Shown one piece after another: positions 50,974 through 60,466 of a DNA stretch of 64,000 bases (position 1 is its first letter; each line of letters begins with the position of its first letter). Location: contig NZ_WTYH01000001.1 in NCBI RefSeq assembly GCF_009827335.1, forward strand, positions 744,001 through 808,000, in the 5' to 3' direction. The translations under genes were made by a program, and so were the position numbers. Below the pieces are notes generated by a model. The model was not told where the DNA came from. It saw only the letters and a program-made list of their open reading frames with translations, and did no database searches. This DNA comes from Aurantiacibacter arachoides (lineage in GTDB: Bacteria > Pseudomonadota > Alphaproteobacteria > Sphingomonadales > Sphingomonadaceae).

Positions 50974-53880
50974 ATGGCTCTCAACAACATCACCGTAAAG
51001 GGTGCCCGCGAGCATAATCTCAAGGGCATCGACATCACTCTGCCGCGCGATGCGCTGATCGTGATCACCGGTCTTTCGGGCAGCGGCAAGAGCTCGCTGG
51101 CCTTCGACACGATCTATGCCGAGGGGCAGCGGCGCTATGTCGAGAGCCTGAGCGCCTACGCGCGCCAGTTTCTCGAAATGATGCAGAAGCCCGATGTGGA
51201 GCACATCGACGGCCTCAGCCCCGCCATCAGCATCGAGCAGAAGACGACAAGCCGCAACCCGCGTTCGACCGTGGCGACCGTCACCGAGATCTACGACTAC
51301 ATGCGCCTGCTATGGGCGCGGGTCGGCGTGCCCTATTCGCCCGCCACCGGCCTGCCGATCGAAGCGCAGACCGTCTCCAACATGGTCGACCGCGTGATGG
51401 CCCTGCCCGAGGGCACGCGCGCCTACCTGCTCGCCCCGGCGGTGCGCGGGCGCAAGGGGGAATACCGGCGCGAGCTCGCCGAATGGCAGAAGGCCGGCTA
51501 CACCCGCGTGCGCGTGGACGGCGAGTTCTACGACATCGAGGATGCGCCCGCGCTCGACAAGAAGTTCAAGCACGACATCGAGGTGGTGGTCGACCGTATC
51601 GCCGTGCGTGAAGGCATGGAAACGCGGCTGGCCGACAGTTTCGAGCAGGCGCTGAAGCTGGCCGAGGGGCTTGTCTATCTCGATCTGGCCGATGGCGTCG
51701 TCCCCGGACGCGAGGACGAGGGCGCATCGGGCGGCGCCATGAAGGGGGCGGGGCTGCCGGCCAATCGCATCGTGTTTTCCGAAAAGTTCGCCTGCCCGGT
51801 CAGCGGTTTCACCATCGAGGAAGTCGAACCGCGGCTGTTCTCGTTCAACGCGCCGCAGGGTGCCTGTTCCACTTGCGATGGCATCGGCGAAAAGCAATTG
51901 TTCGACCCGCAGCTGGTAGTGCCGAACGAGGACCTGACGCTCAAGAAGGGCGCCGTGGTGCCCTGGGCCAAGTCCAACCCGCCTTCGCCCTATTACATGC
52001 AGGTGCTGGGCAGCCTGGCGAAGGAATACGGGTTCAGCATCGATACCCGCTGGGCCGACCTGACGCCCGAGCAGCAGGAGGTGATCCTCCACGGCACCAG
52101 GGGCCGCCGCGTTCCGCTGACCTTCAAGGACGGGCGCAAGCAGTATACCGTCAACAAGCCTTTCGAGGGCGTGATCGGCAACCTCAACCGCCGGATGGCG
52201 CAGACCGAGAGCGCCTGGATGCAGGAGGAGCTGTCGAAGTTCCAGACCGCCCAGCCGTGCGAAACCTGTGGCGGCAAGCGACTGAATGAAAAGGCGTTGG
52301 CGGTGAAGGTCGGCCAAGGCACCGGCGCCACCGATATCGCCACGCCCACCAAGATGAGCGTTTCGGCGGCGAAGGACTGGTTCCTCGCCCTGCCGGACCA
52401 GCTGACCGACACGCAGAACCAGATCGCCCGCGCCATCCTGAAGGAAATCAACGAGCGGTTGGGCTTCCTCGACAACGTCGGGCTCGACTACCTCAACCTT
52501 GACCGCACCAGCGGCACCCTGTCGGGCGGCGAGAGCCAGCGCATCCGCCTCGCCAGCCAGATCGGCAGCGGGCTATCGGGCGTGCTCTACGTGCTGGACG
52601 AGCCCAGCATCGGCCTGCACCAGCGTGACAACGACCGGCTGCTGGAGACGTTGAAGCGGCTACGCGACCTCGGCAACACGGTGATCGTGGTCGAACATGA
52701 CGAGGACGCCATTCGCACCGCCGACCACATCGTCGACCTTGGCCCCGGCGCGGGCGTGCATGGGGGCGAAGTGGTGGCGCAGGGTACGCTCAAGCAGATC
52801 CTCAAGAGCAAGAAGTCCCTCACCGCCGCCTACCTCACCGGCCGCCGCGAGATCGCGGTGCCGAAGGAGCGCCGCAAGGGCAACGGCCGCAAGCTGACCG
52901 TGCACAACGCGCGGGCGAACAACCTCAAGGGCGTCACCGCGTCCATCCCGCTCGGCACCTTTACCTGCATCACCGGCGTTTCCGGATCGGGCAAGTCGAG
53001 CTTTACCATCGACACGCTCTACGCCTCCGCCGCGCGCACGCTGAACGGCGCGCGGGTGGTGGCGGGCGCGCACGACAAGGTGACCGGCCTCGAATATTGC
53101 GACAAGGTGATCGAGATCGACCAGTCGCCCATCGGCCGCACCCCGCGATCGAACCCGGCCACCTATACCGGCGCCTTCACCCAGATCCGCGACTGGTTCG
53201 CCGGCCTCCCCGAGAGCCAGGAGCGCGGCTACAAGCCCGGGCGGTTCAGCTTCAACGTCAAGGGCGGCCGGTGCGAGGCGTGCCAGGGCGACGGCCTGAT
53301 CAAGATCGAGATGCACTTCCTCCCCGACGTCTACGTCACCTGCGAGGAATGCCACGGCAAGCGCTACAACCGCGAGACGCTGGAGGTGAAGTTCAAGGGC
53401 CACTCCATCGCCGACGTGCTCGACATGACGATCGAGGACGCGGAAGGCTTCTTCAAGGCCGTTCCCCCGATCCGCGACAAGATGCACATGCTGAACGAGG
53501 TGGGCCTGGGCTACGTCAAGGTCGGCCAGCAGGCGACGACGCTGTCGGGGGGCGAGGCACAGCGCGTTAAGCTCGCCAAGGAACTCAGCCGCCGCAGCAC
53601 CGGGCAGACGCTGTACATACTCGACGAGCCGACCACCGGCCTGCACTTCGAAGACGTGCGCAAGCTGCTCGAGGTGCTGCAACGGTTGGTGGATCAGGGC
53701 AACAGCGTGGTGGTGATCGAGCACAACCTCGACGTGATCAAGACCGCGGACTGGGTGCTGGACCTTGGGCCGGACGGCGGCGTGCGCGGCGGGGAGATCG
53801 TGGCGGAGGGGACGCCTGAGGCCATTGCGAAAGCGAAGGGAAGTTATACTGGGCACTATCTCAAGGGGTTGCTTGGGTGA
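50974..53880 (+). CDS. uvrA: Excinuclease ABC subunit A
   Basis: 968 residues. It is the damage-sensing ATPase of nucleotide excision repair. Both ATPase modules are complete: Walker [21 protein letters not shown] and [16 protein letters not shown], two LSGGE signatures ([40 protein letters not shown]) and Walker B regions. The C-terminal zinc module has CEACQGDG and CEECHGKRY. The first module reads [21 protein letters not shown], so one of the four usual Cys is Ser; this variant is familiar to me from other alphaproteobacteria. The stop is at 53880; a low-GC gene follows. Confidence 0.98.
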   Translation: MALNNITVKGAREHNLKGIDITLPRDALIVITGLSGSGKSSLAFDTIYAEGQRRYVESLSAYARQFLEMMQKPDVEHIDGLSPAISIEQKTTSRNPRSTVATVTEIYDYMRLLWARVGVPYSPATGLPIEAQTVSNMVDRVMALPEGTRAYLLAPAVRGRKGEYRRELAEWQKAGYTRVRVDGEFYDIEDAPALDKKFKHDIEVVVDRIAVREGMETRLADSFEQALKLAEGLVYLDLADGVVPGREDEGASGGAMKGAGLPANRIVFSEKFACPVSGFTIEEVEPRLFSFNAPQGACSTCDGIGEKQLFDPQLVVPNEDLTLKKGAVVPWAKSNPPSPYYMQVLGSLAKEYGFSIDTRWADLTPEQQEVILHGTRGRRVPLTFKDGRKQYTVNKPFEGVIGNLNRRMAQTESAWMQEELSKFQTAQPCETCGGKRLNEKALAVKVGQGTGATDIATPTKMSVSAAKDWFLALPDQLTDTQNQIARAILKEINERLGFLDNVGLDYLNLDRTSGTLSGGESQRIRLASQIGSGLSGVLYVLDEPSIGLHQRDNDRLLETLKRLRDLGNTVIVVEHDEDAIRTADHIVDLGPGAGVHGGEVVAQGTLKQILKSKKSLTAAYLTGRREIAVPKERRKGNGRKLTVHNARANNLKGVTASIPLGTFTCITGVSGSGKSSFTIDTLYASAARTLNGARVVAGAHDKVTGLEYCDKVIEIDQSPIGRTPRSNPATYTGAFTQIRDWFAGLPESQERGYKPGRFSFNVKGGRCEACQGDGLIKIEMHFLPDVYVTCEECHGKRYNRETLEVKFKGHSIADVLDMTIEDAEGFFKAVPPIRDKMHMLNEVGLGYVKVGQQATTLSGGEAQRVKLAKELSRRSTGQTLYILDEPTTGLHFEDVRKLLEVLQRLVDQGNSVVVIEHNLDVIKTADWVLDLGPDGGVRGGEIVAEGTPEAIAKAKGSYTGHYLKGLLG

Positions 53881-53981
53881 GTTAACGAAAGCGACTAGGG
53901 CACGGCGAGAGCGCGGAATTGCAAGACGTGCTAGTGCTATTTCAGTAACAGCAATTTATTAGGAGGCATGGCGGGACGCTT

Positions 53982-56003
53982 ATGGCTGAGCAAAGCTACC
54001 AATTGGAGGTCAAACCTGACTTCATTGCTCGGCAAAGCAGAAGCAGCGTTGAAACTGGCATTGCAGAGTTGATTTGGAATGCCCTCGATGCCGACGCGCA
54101 ATCAGTGAATGTAGAAGTCACCTTTGGTGTCCTCGGAAATGCCGAAGTCGTGAGAGTGCGAGACGACGGGTCCGGAATTCTCTACTCCGAAGCCCCTGCC
54201 CTTTTTAAGAGCTTGGGCGGATCGTGGAAGGGGGGAGGCAAGCTAACTCGCAGAAGGCGTCGCGAGCTTCACGGGAAAGAAGGGCGAGGGCGCTTCCGCG
54301 CACTGTCGATTGGCTCAGACATTCTGTGGGAGACCGTATTCGAAGAAAACGGGAAGCGCAGGAAATTCAAAATCCGTCTCAGTGAAGAGCAGCCGGACAA
54401 AGTCAGAATATCTGATCCTGAGGATACCGACTCTCCAACCGGAACAAAGGTAACCATTCGCAATCTTAAGAAAAATATTGAACGAATTTCGTCGCAAGAT
54501 TCGCTCGAATACCTCTCTCAAGTTTTTGCAGTATATCTGATGGCGTACCGAGATGCCAAAGTCGAAGTTTGCGGCAACGACCTGGATCCCATGGTCGCAA
54601 TGGCTTCTGATAGTAGCTATGAATTGTCGGCAATTAACGACGGAGATGCCACGTATGCGTGCAGTCTAAGAATTATTGAATGGTCGACCAAAACACGCAG
54701 GCTCCTTTTTTTGGCAAACGAAAAGGGCTTTCCAGTTCTACAGCTTGATGGAAAAATTCACGCTGATTCTGGCGATTTTTCGGCGTACCTTCAATCTGAT
54801 TTCTTCCCAACGGTCGTTGACTCCGCTGACGTTATCTCGGCTTCAGATCGCTCTGAGGTCAAGCAGGCAATTGACGATGCAAGGCAGCAAATAAAAGCCC
54901 ATTTTCGTGAAAAAGGGAAACAATTTGGGCGCGACTTGGTAGAGTTGTGGAAGGCCCAGAAAGTATATCCATTCGAAGGAGAAGCTAAGGACAGTATTGA
55001 GCGCGCGGAACGGCAAATGTTCGAGACTGTAGCTGTGGCCGTTAGCCATTCCGTTCCAGAGTTTGAGGACAGTCCGGCGCAGGCGAAAGCTCTGCACTTA
55101 AACCTGCTTAAGCATGCAATTGAACGGAGTCCGGAAGAACTTCAACGGATTTTGAACGAGGTTCTGAAGCTACCGAAGAAAAAGCAGGCCGAACTCGCCG
55201 AACTTTTGGATCATTCGGAACTTTCAGACATCATAAGTGCAGCAGCAGTAGTCGGTGGAAGAGTGAAGTTCTTGACTGGGTTGCGTTCAATACTTTTCGA
55301 TCCCGACCTAAGAAGAACTGTGAAAGAGAGGTCTCAACTTCATAAGATCTTGGAGGGGAACACATGGGTCTTTGGCGAACGATACAATCTTTGGGCCAGT
55401 GATAAAGAACTAACCAATGTGCTTAAGGCGTGTGTTGACCGCCTTGGAGATGATTGTGTTGTCGACGAGCGCGTGACAGTTTTAGATAAGGCGCGCGGCA
55501 TCGTCGATCTTGTACTTGGCCGTACAAACAAGGCGGGTGCGGCAGACGAATATGACAATTTGGTCGTGGAACTAAAGGCGCCTAAGGTGACGCTTAATTC
55601 TGAACACGTCGTCCAAATTGAGAAATATGCGGACGCGGTAGCTCGCGACCAAAGATTCCATCGAGTAATGGGCGTAAGGTGGCACTTTTGGCTCATTGCT
55701 GATGAATATGATCAGTATGTGGAAAGTCGGATATCTGGCGGACCAAATCCACGACTTCGTCTCATTCGGAATGATGATCGAGTTAGGATAGGGATCAAGA
55801 CATGGGGCGAAGTGCTTGATGACAACTTTGCGCGCTTATCCTTCGTCCAGGAGCGGCTGCGATTCGAGGCAACAGAACAAGAAGCACTCGCGTCAATTCA
55901 ATTTGATTATCAGGACATTTTGCAAGGACTGACGCTTCCCGATAATTGGTTGGAGGAGAAGGGTAATGATGAGGGTCCTGCGGGACTTTTGCCGCCACCT
56001 TAG
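53982..56003 (+). CDS. GHKL-type ATPase fused to a predicted PD-(D/E)XK (Shedu/DUF4263-like) nuclease
   Basis: 673 residues in a low-GC island. N-terminal GHKL (Hsp90/MutL/MORC-like) ATPase: E29-x3-N33-x2-D36 in AELIWNALDADA, DDGSGI (61-66), glycine motif GKEGRGRF (98-105) and GTKVTI (154-159). The middle (about 190-440) is mixed, with helices including LLKHAIERSPEELQRILNEVL. The C-terminal region (about 450-615) starts LHKILEGNTWVFGERYNL and holds a nuclease-like core: D509 in GIVDLVLG, E530-L-K532 in LVVELKAP, and Q545/K548 in EHVVQIEKYADAV. This spacing fits PD-(D/E)XK enzymes of the DUF4263/Shedu kind, known in phage defence. AGGAGG (53961-53966) lies 15 bases before the ATG. Monocistronic. 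A defence role is inference. Confidence 0.8.
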   Translation: MAEQSYQLEVKPDFIARQSRSSVETGIAELIWNALDADAQSVNVEVTFGVLGNAEVVRVRDDGSGILYSEAPALFKSLGGSWKGGGKLTRRRRRELHGKEGRGRFRALSIGSDILWETVFEENGKRRKFKIRLSEEQPDKVRISDPEDTDSPTGTKVTIRNLKKNIERISSQDSLEYLSQVFAVYLMAYRDAKVEVCGNDLDPMVAMASDSSYELSAINDGDATYACSLRIIEWSTKTRRLLFLANEKGFPVLQLDGKIHADSGDFSAYLQSDFFPTVVDSADVISASDRSEVKQAIDDARQQIKAHFREKGKQFGRDLVELWKAQKVYPFEGEAKDSIERAERQMFETVAVAVSHSVPEFEDSPAQAKALHLNLLKHAIERSPEELQRILNEVLKLPKKKQAELAELLDHSELSDIISAAAVVGGRVKFLTGLRSILFDPDLRRTVKERSQLHKILEGNTWVFGERYNLWASDKELTNVLKACVDRLGDDCVVDERVTVLDKARGIVDLVLGRTNKAGAADEYDNLVVELKAPKVTLNSEHVVQIEKYADAVARDQRFHRVMGVRWHFWLIADEYDQYVESRISGGPNPRLRLIRNDDRVRIGIKTWGEVLDDNFARLSFVQERLRFEATEQEALASIQFDYQDILQGLTLPDNWLEEKGNDEGPAGLLPPP

Positions 56004-56076
56004 TCCCCTTCCCTACACCGCCACACCTGTGCCTCCCTGCTCGGTTCACCACGAACCAGCGCAAGGATGCACACCC

Positions 56077-57078
56077 ATGACCGACCAGCCGCCCTACGAC
56101 CGCTTCACCCTGCCGGGTGCCATTCCCGATCATGCCGCGCCCGTTTCGCAAACGCCCACGGACGAGGAGCGGGCGCGGGGGTATGTCTTGCGGGGCTCGG
56201 CGGGGCGGGGGTGGGCTGCGGCGGGGGCGGAGCGGCTTCAGGCCGGCAGCCCGAAGCCTGGGGGCGTCGGGCTGCCGGCCGCACTTGTTCGGCAGGAGAC
56301 GGCGGAGGAGAAGCTCGCGCGGGTGCTGGCCGAGCATGGCCTGTGCCTCAAGGGCGATCCGGAGGAGGACGAGTTTGGTTGGGAGGTCTCTGCGGATGGT
56401 GGGGCCGCGGATGCCTACTCCGCTGCGACTGGCGCCCGCGATGCGGACGCAAATCTCGCTCCCCTCCCGCAGGCGGGGACTGGCAGAGGGGGCGAAGCCA
56501 CAGCGGCCGGGGGAGGGCCTGTCCCGCACCCGTCCCCCGACCCCGCGCCCATAGCCCGCAGCGCCTCGGGCCAGCCGGTGGCGATGGGCCCGGCCGAGAT
56601 GGCGACCTTTCTCGAGCATCTGCAAATCCATGGCAACGTGCGCACCGCGGCGGCGCAGGCGCGGGTGTCGCGGCAGGCGGCCTATTCGGCCCGCAACCGC
56701 GAGCCGGGGTTCGCGCGGGCCTGGGACGCGTGTTTCGTCGCCGCGCGCGCCGTGGCCGAGGCGACGCTGGCCGAGCGGGCGATCGAGGGGGTGGAGGAGG
56801 TGCTCTACCACCGGGGCGAGGAATACGCGCGCCGCCGCCGCTACGATGCGCGGCTGTTGCTCGCCCACCTCGCGCGGCTCGACAAGGCGGCCGAGCGGCT
56901 GGACGTGGCGGCCACGCTCCCGCTGCTCGCCGCCCAGATTGCCGCGCTGCGCTCCGGCGAGGAGCCCGGGCATGCGCTGCCCGCCAGGATCGATCCCGAC
57001 CGCCTCGTCGAGGCGCAGGACGAGATGGAATACCTCACCGATCCGCGCGGCGTGGAGCCGCCCGAAGATTACCTTTAG
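56077..57078 (+). CDS. Terminase-small-subunit-like HTH protein with REP-derived insert
   Basis: 333 residues from the ATG at 56077. The C-terminal half opens with a helix-turn-helix, HGNVRTAAAQARVSRQAAYS, followed by RAWDACFVAARAVAEATLAE and long helices, the pattern of phage terminase small subunits or of related chromosomal regulators. The N-terminal third is Pro/Gly-rich and low complexity. Residues about 125-158 (PLPQAGTGRGGEATAAGGG) are encoded by a repeat resembling a REP palindrome. No other phage genes adjoin it. Probably DNA-binding; otherwise unknown. Confidence 0.6.
   Translation: MTDQPPYDRFTLPGAIPDHAAPVSQTPTDEERARGYVLRGSAGRGWAAAGAERLQAGSPKPGGVGLPAALVRQETAEEKLARVLAEHGLCLKGDPEEDEFGWEVSADGGAADAYSAATGARDADANLAPLPQAGTGRGGEATAAGGGPVPHPSPDPAPIARSASGQPVAMGPAEMATFLEHLQIHGNVRTAAAQARVSRQAAYSARNREPGFARAWDACFVAARAVAEATLAERAIEGVEEVLYHRGEEYARRRRYDARLLLAHLARLDKAAERLDVAATLPLLAAQIAALRSGEEPGHALPARIDPDRLVEAQDEMEYLTDPRGVEPPEDYL
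56457..56534. repeat. REP-like palindromic element within a coding sequence
   Basis: The stretch CTCCCCTCCCGCAGGCGGGG, then a GAGGGGG...GGGGGAGGG pattern, resembles the dispersed CTCCC...GGGAG palindromes found between genes of sphingomonads. Here it is read in frame as part of the HTH protein without a stop. Confidence 0.55.
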
Positions 57079-57200
57079 GACAGTGTGACACCTGTAACAC
57101 CTTGCGCCGACCGTGTCGGTGGCTCAGCGGTGCGTGCGCGGGTAACCGCTGGCGTGCAATGTCGCGGGGCGGTCAGCCGTCAGTCCCGGCCCGGCCTTGC

Positions 57201-57782
57201 TCAGTCGAGCAGCGCCAGCTCCACCGAACCGTGGCCGGCGCGCACGATGCCGACCTGTTCGGCGGCGGCGCGGCTCAGATCGATCGTCCGGCCACCGGAG
57301 AACGGGCCGCGATCGTTGATGCGCACCACGACGGAATTGCCGTTGCGCGGATTGGTCACGCGCACGCGGCTGCCGAAGGGCAGGGTGCGATGGGCGGCCG
57401 TCAGTTCGCGATTGCTGAAGGTCTCACCACTGGCAGTGCGCTGGCCGTTGAAGCGGTCCGCGTAGTAGGACGCGACACCGCTGCCAAGCGGGGCACCCGT
57501 GTCGACCGCGGGCTCGATCGTGGCAATGTCGACGGCATGGGTTGGCAGGTCAGGCTCCACCGGAGCGTCGAAAGCGTCAAAGGCCTCTTCGAATTCGGCC
57601 TCTGCGCTCGGCACGAAGACCGGGCCGGCGGCGGCAACCGTACCGACAGTTGCCGCAGCAGTTGGTGCGAGCACGACATCATCCTCGGCGTGACCCGTTC
57701 CGGCGCCTGCAACAAGGGCGATGCCGGCAAGGCACGCCAGGATGCGCGGCGACGTTCGACTGAGAGTTGCTTTTCCGTCCAT
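57201..57782 (-). CDS. RlpA-like (double-psi beta-barrel) septal protein
   Basis: 193 residues from the ATG at 57782 (an ATG at 57803 is also in frame). A signal peptide (RILACLAGIALVAGAGTGHA) leads to a low-complexity acidic linker and then the RlpA domain: GVASYYADRFNGQRTASGE, AHRTLPFGSRVRVTN and VVRINDRGPFSGGRTIDLSR. The Asp in NDRGPF is the catalytic residue of RlpA lytic transglycosylases. No SPOR domain is present. It probably cleaves peptidoglycan in the periplasm. Confidence 0.88.
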   Translation of the reverse strand: MDGKATLSRTSPRILACLAGIALVAGAGTGHAEDDVVLAPTAAATVGTVAAAGPVFVPSAEAEFEEAFDAFDAPVEPDLPTHAVDIATIEPAVDTGAPLGSGVASYYADRFNGQRTASGETFSNRELTAAHRTLPFGSRVRVTNPRNGNSVVVRINDRGPFSGGRTIDLSRAAAEQVGIVRAGHGSVELALLD

Positions 57783-58000
57783 GCGGCGGCCGATACCCCG
57801 CAATCGTTAGCGGTTCCAAACCAGGGAGTCGGTTCGTCGCTCTGTCCGCTCGACTGGGCGCGCGATTGGGGCGGTAATGCGGCGAGTTGCCTTCTTCGTA
57901 TTGCATCAGTCAGTGGTTTTTCGGCGCTTATCGGGGAGCGAATCGGTGCTTGTCGTCCTGATGCGACTGCGAAACGCAGTAATGGGTGGCGAGTGGTGAG

Positions 58001-58610
58001 GGTTAAAAGAGAAATGGGGCCGGTATCGCTACCGACCCCACTCTCACCGACGGTGGGCCTCCTGAGAGACACTTATCGCCTGGCGTGTCACCGATCTGGT
58101 CGTGGCCCGAGGGCCCGGTTCCGTCTCGGCTATGTCGCCCGGCGCTCGCGCCGGTGCCGGAGCAGGTCTTCCAACCAGCGAGTGCCCGAGGGCCCTCAGC
58201 TCTGTCATCCGTCCAGTCCGAGACCGGTTTGGCCACCCGGTGCCTCAAGCGTCCCCTTCCACACCGAAGTGTCTCCAGGTCCTCGGCACCAAATGCTTCA
58301 TCCGGCCTTTCCGATGGCGAAAATTCCTGGCTTCGACGGTCGGCTTGGTTGGCATTCTCCGAAGAGGTTGCCGATCCGCGCTTTCCTCCACCATGACTTT
58401 GCCGTCATCGCGTCTCCGACCTTGGCGTCCTCCCTGTGTCCGGACCGGCAGGCGATCCTTCGTGGCGGGGACGTTTCCGTCTTCGATGTCTGGAGAATGC
58501 GCCTAGCCATCGAGTCGGGCAAGTGCGCGAGCGTCGACTCATCCACTTTTGGCCGGAATGCCAGTGGACAAGCATGGATAAGTCAACGGCTCGGCGTTTC
58601 AGCCGAAACC
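58001..58610 (-). ncRNA. Candidate large structured non-coding RNA downstream of argG
   Basis: About 600 bases with no convincing protein on either strand. The - strand reads as a run of compact hairpins: GGTTTC-GGCT-GAAAC (58609-58596), GACTTATCCA..TGGATGAGTC enclosing TCCACT/AGTGGA (58584-58536), GACG-GAAA-CGTC (58481-58470), ATGAC/GTCAT (58408-58393), GGCA..CTC-TTCG-GAG..TGCC (58372-58351), CATCGG..CCGGATG (58316-58299), ACAC-TTCG-GTGT (58272-58261) and CCGGCG-CGAG-CGCCGG (58154-58139). It ends at a strong terminator. Two UUCG and GNRA-type loops favour RNA on the - strand. I did not find the conserved motifs of RNase P RNA, tmRNA or SRP RNA. It starts about 20 bases after the argG stop, so it could be the argG 3' UTR or a separate transcript. 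Confidence 0.5.
58003..58040 (-). terminator. Rho-independent terminator of the candidate structured RNA
   Basis: Read on the - strand: TGGGGTCGGTA (58040-58030), loop GCGA, TACCGGCCCCA (58025-58015), 11 bp with one U-G pair, then TTTCTCTTTTAA. A textbook intrinsic terminator with no protein-coding gene ending immediately before it. Confidence 0.85.
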
Positions 58611-58631
58611 ATCCCCGGATTTTGCGAAAAC

Positions 58632-59846
<1,215 letters not shown>

Positions 59847-59916
59847 GCGCGCTTCCTTCAAACTTCAGCGGCCGCGCCTAGCAGCGGCCTATCCCGCTCG
59901 CAATGCGTCGGAGCGA

Positions 59917-60462
59917 TCAGGCAATCTCGGCCGCGCCCAGCTGCGGATTGCGCCGGGTGATGTAGTTCAGCCAGGCCTTCGGGCGGCGGACATACTCGCT
60001 TGGCACATCGGATCGCAGGCCCACCAATTGCGCCATCCGGCTGACGAAGTGGATGCAGTTGCGCTCGTCAAGGTCGTAATAGCGGCCGGGGTAATCGCGC
60101 CAGGCGATCACCTCGGCCCGCAGCCGTCGGTAGGTCTGATCGTTCACGGTGACAGTGAAGTGGCGGTTCGTCTGGGCGATGGAATTGGCGGTTTCCGTCA
60201 GGATCATGTGCTGGGCCGGACCCTGGGTGATCGCCTCGGCGCTGTTGCGGGCGGAAAAACCATAGTTCTCGTTGACGCGCGTGCCGTTGGCCAGCGTCCC
60301 GTCGAGGACGATGAAGGTATGCGGGTAACGGCCCCACAATACCGATCCGTTGAAGGAGTGAAAACTCACCTGCACATCCGCCAGTGCGGGCGTGGCAAAG
60401 CCAAATGATCCCAGCATGAGGAGCAGGGCGGCGACGAATTTGCGGAGCGGCGAGATGGTCAT
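59917..60462 (-). CDS. Secreted protein, possibly permuted papain-like
   Basis: 181 residues. Signal peptide RKFVAALLLMLGSFGFATPALA. The mature part has a His (H48 in GRYPHTFIVLDG) well before a Cys (C136 in DERNCIHFVSRM). That order is typical of circularly permuted papain/NlpC-like hydrolases (YiiX/YaeF type). No domain is certain. It lies between argG and a MATE transporter gene on the same strand, four bases from the latter. Confidence 0.6.
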   Translation of the reverse strand: MTISPLRKFVAALLLMLGSFGFATPALADVQVSFHSFNGSVLWGRYPHTFIVLDGTLANGTRVNENYGFSARNSAEAITQGPAQHMILTETANSIAQTNRHFTVTVNDQTYRRLRAEVIAWRDYPGRYYDLDERNCIHFVSRMAQLVGLRSDVPSEYVRRPKAWLNYITRRNPQLGAAEIA

Positions 60463-60466
60463 GACT

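Noticed and set aside
53968..54040. Alternative ATG at 53968 for the GHKL-nuclease gene
   Set aside because: It is only one base from the AGGAGG and is in another frame with an early stop; the frame starting at 53982 carries all GHKL motifs.
58298..58546. An 82-codon - strand frame in the argG downstream region
   Set aside because: Weak codon bias, no family resemblance and overlap with many RNA hairpins; other frames are equally open.
58001..58610. RNase P RNA, two-piece tmRNA or SRP RNA at the argG 3' side
   Set aside because: I could not find the GAGGAAAGTCC/ACAGAACCC pair of RNase P, a tag sequence or CCA-ending acceptor of tmRNA, or the SRP apical loop. Kept as an unnamed candidate RNA.
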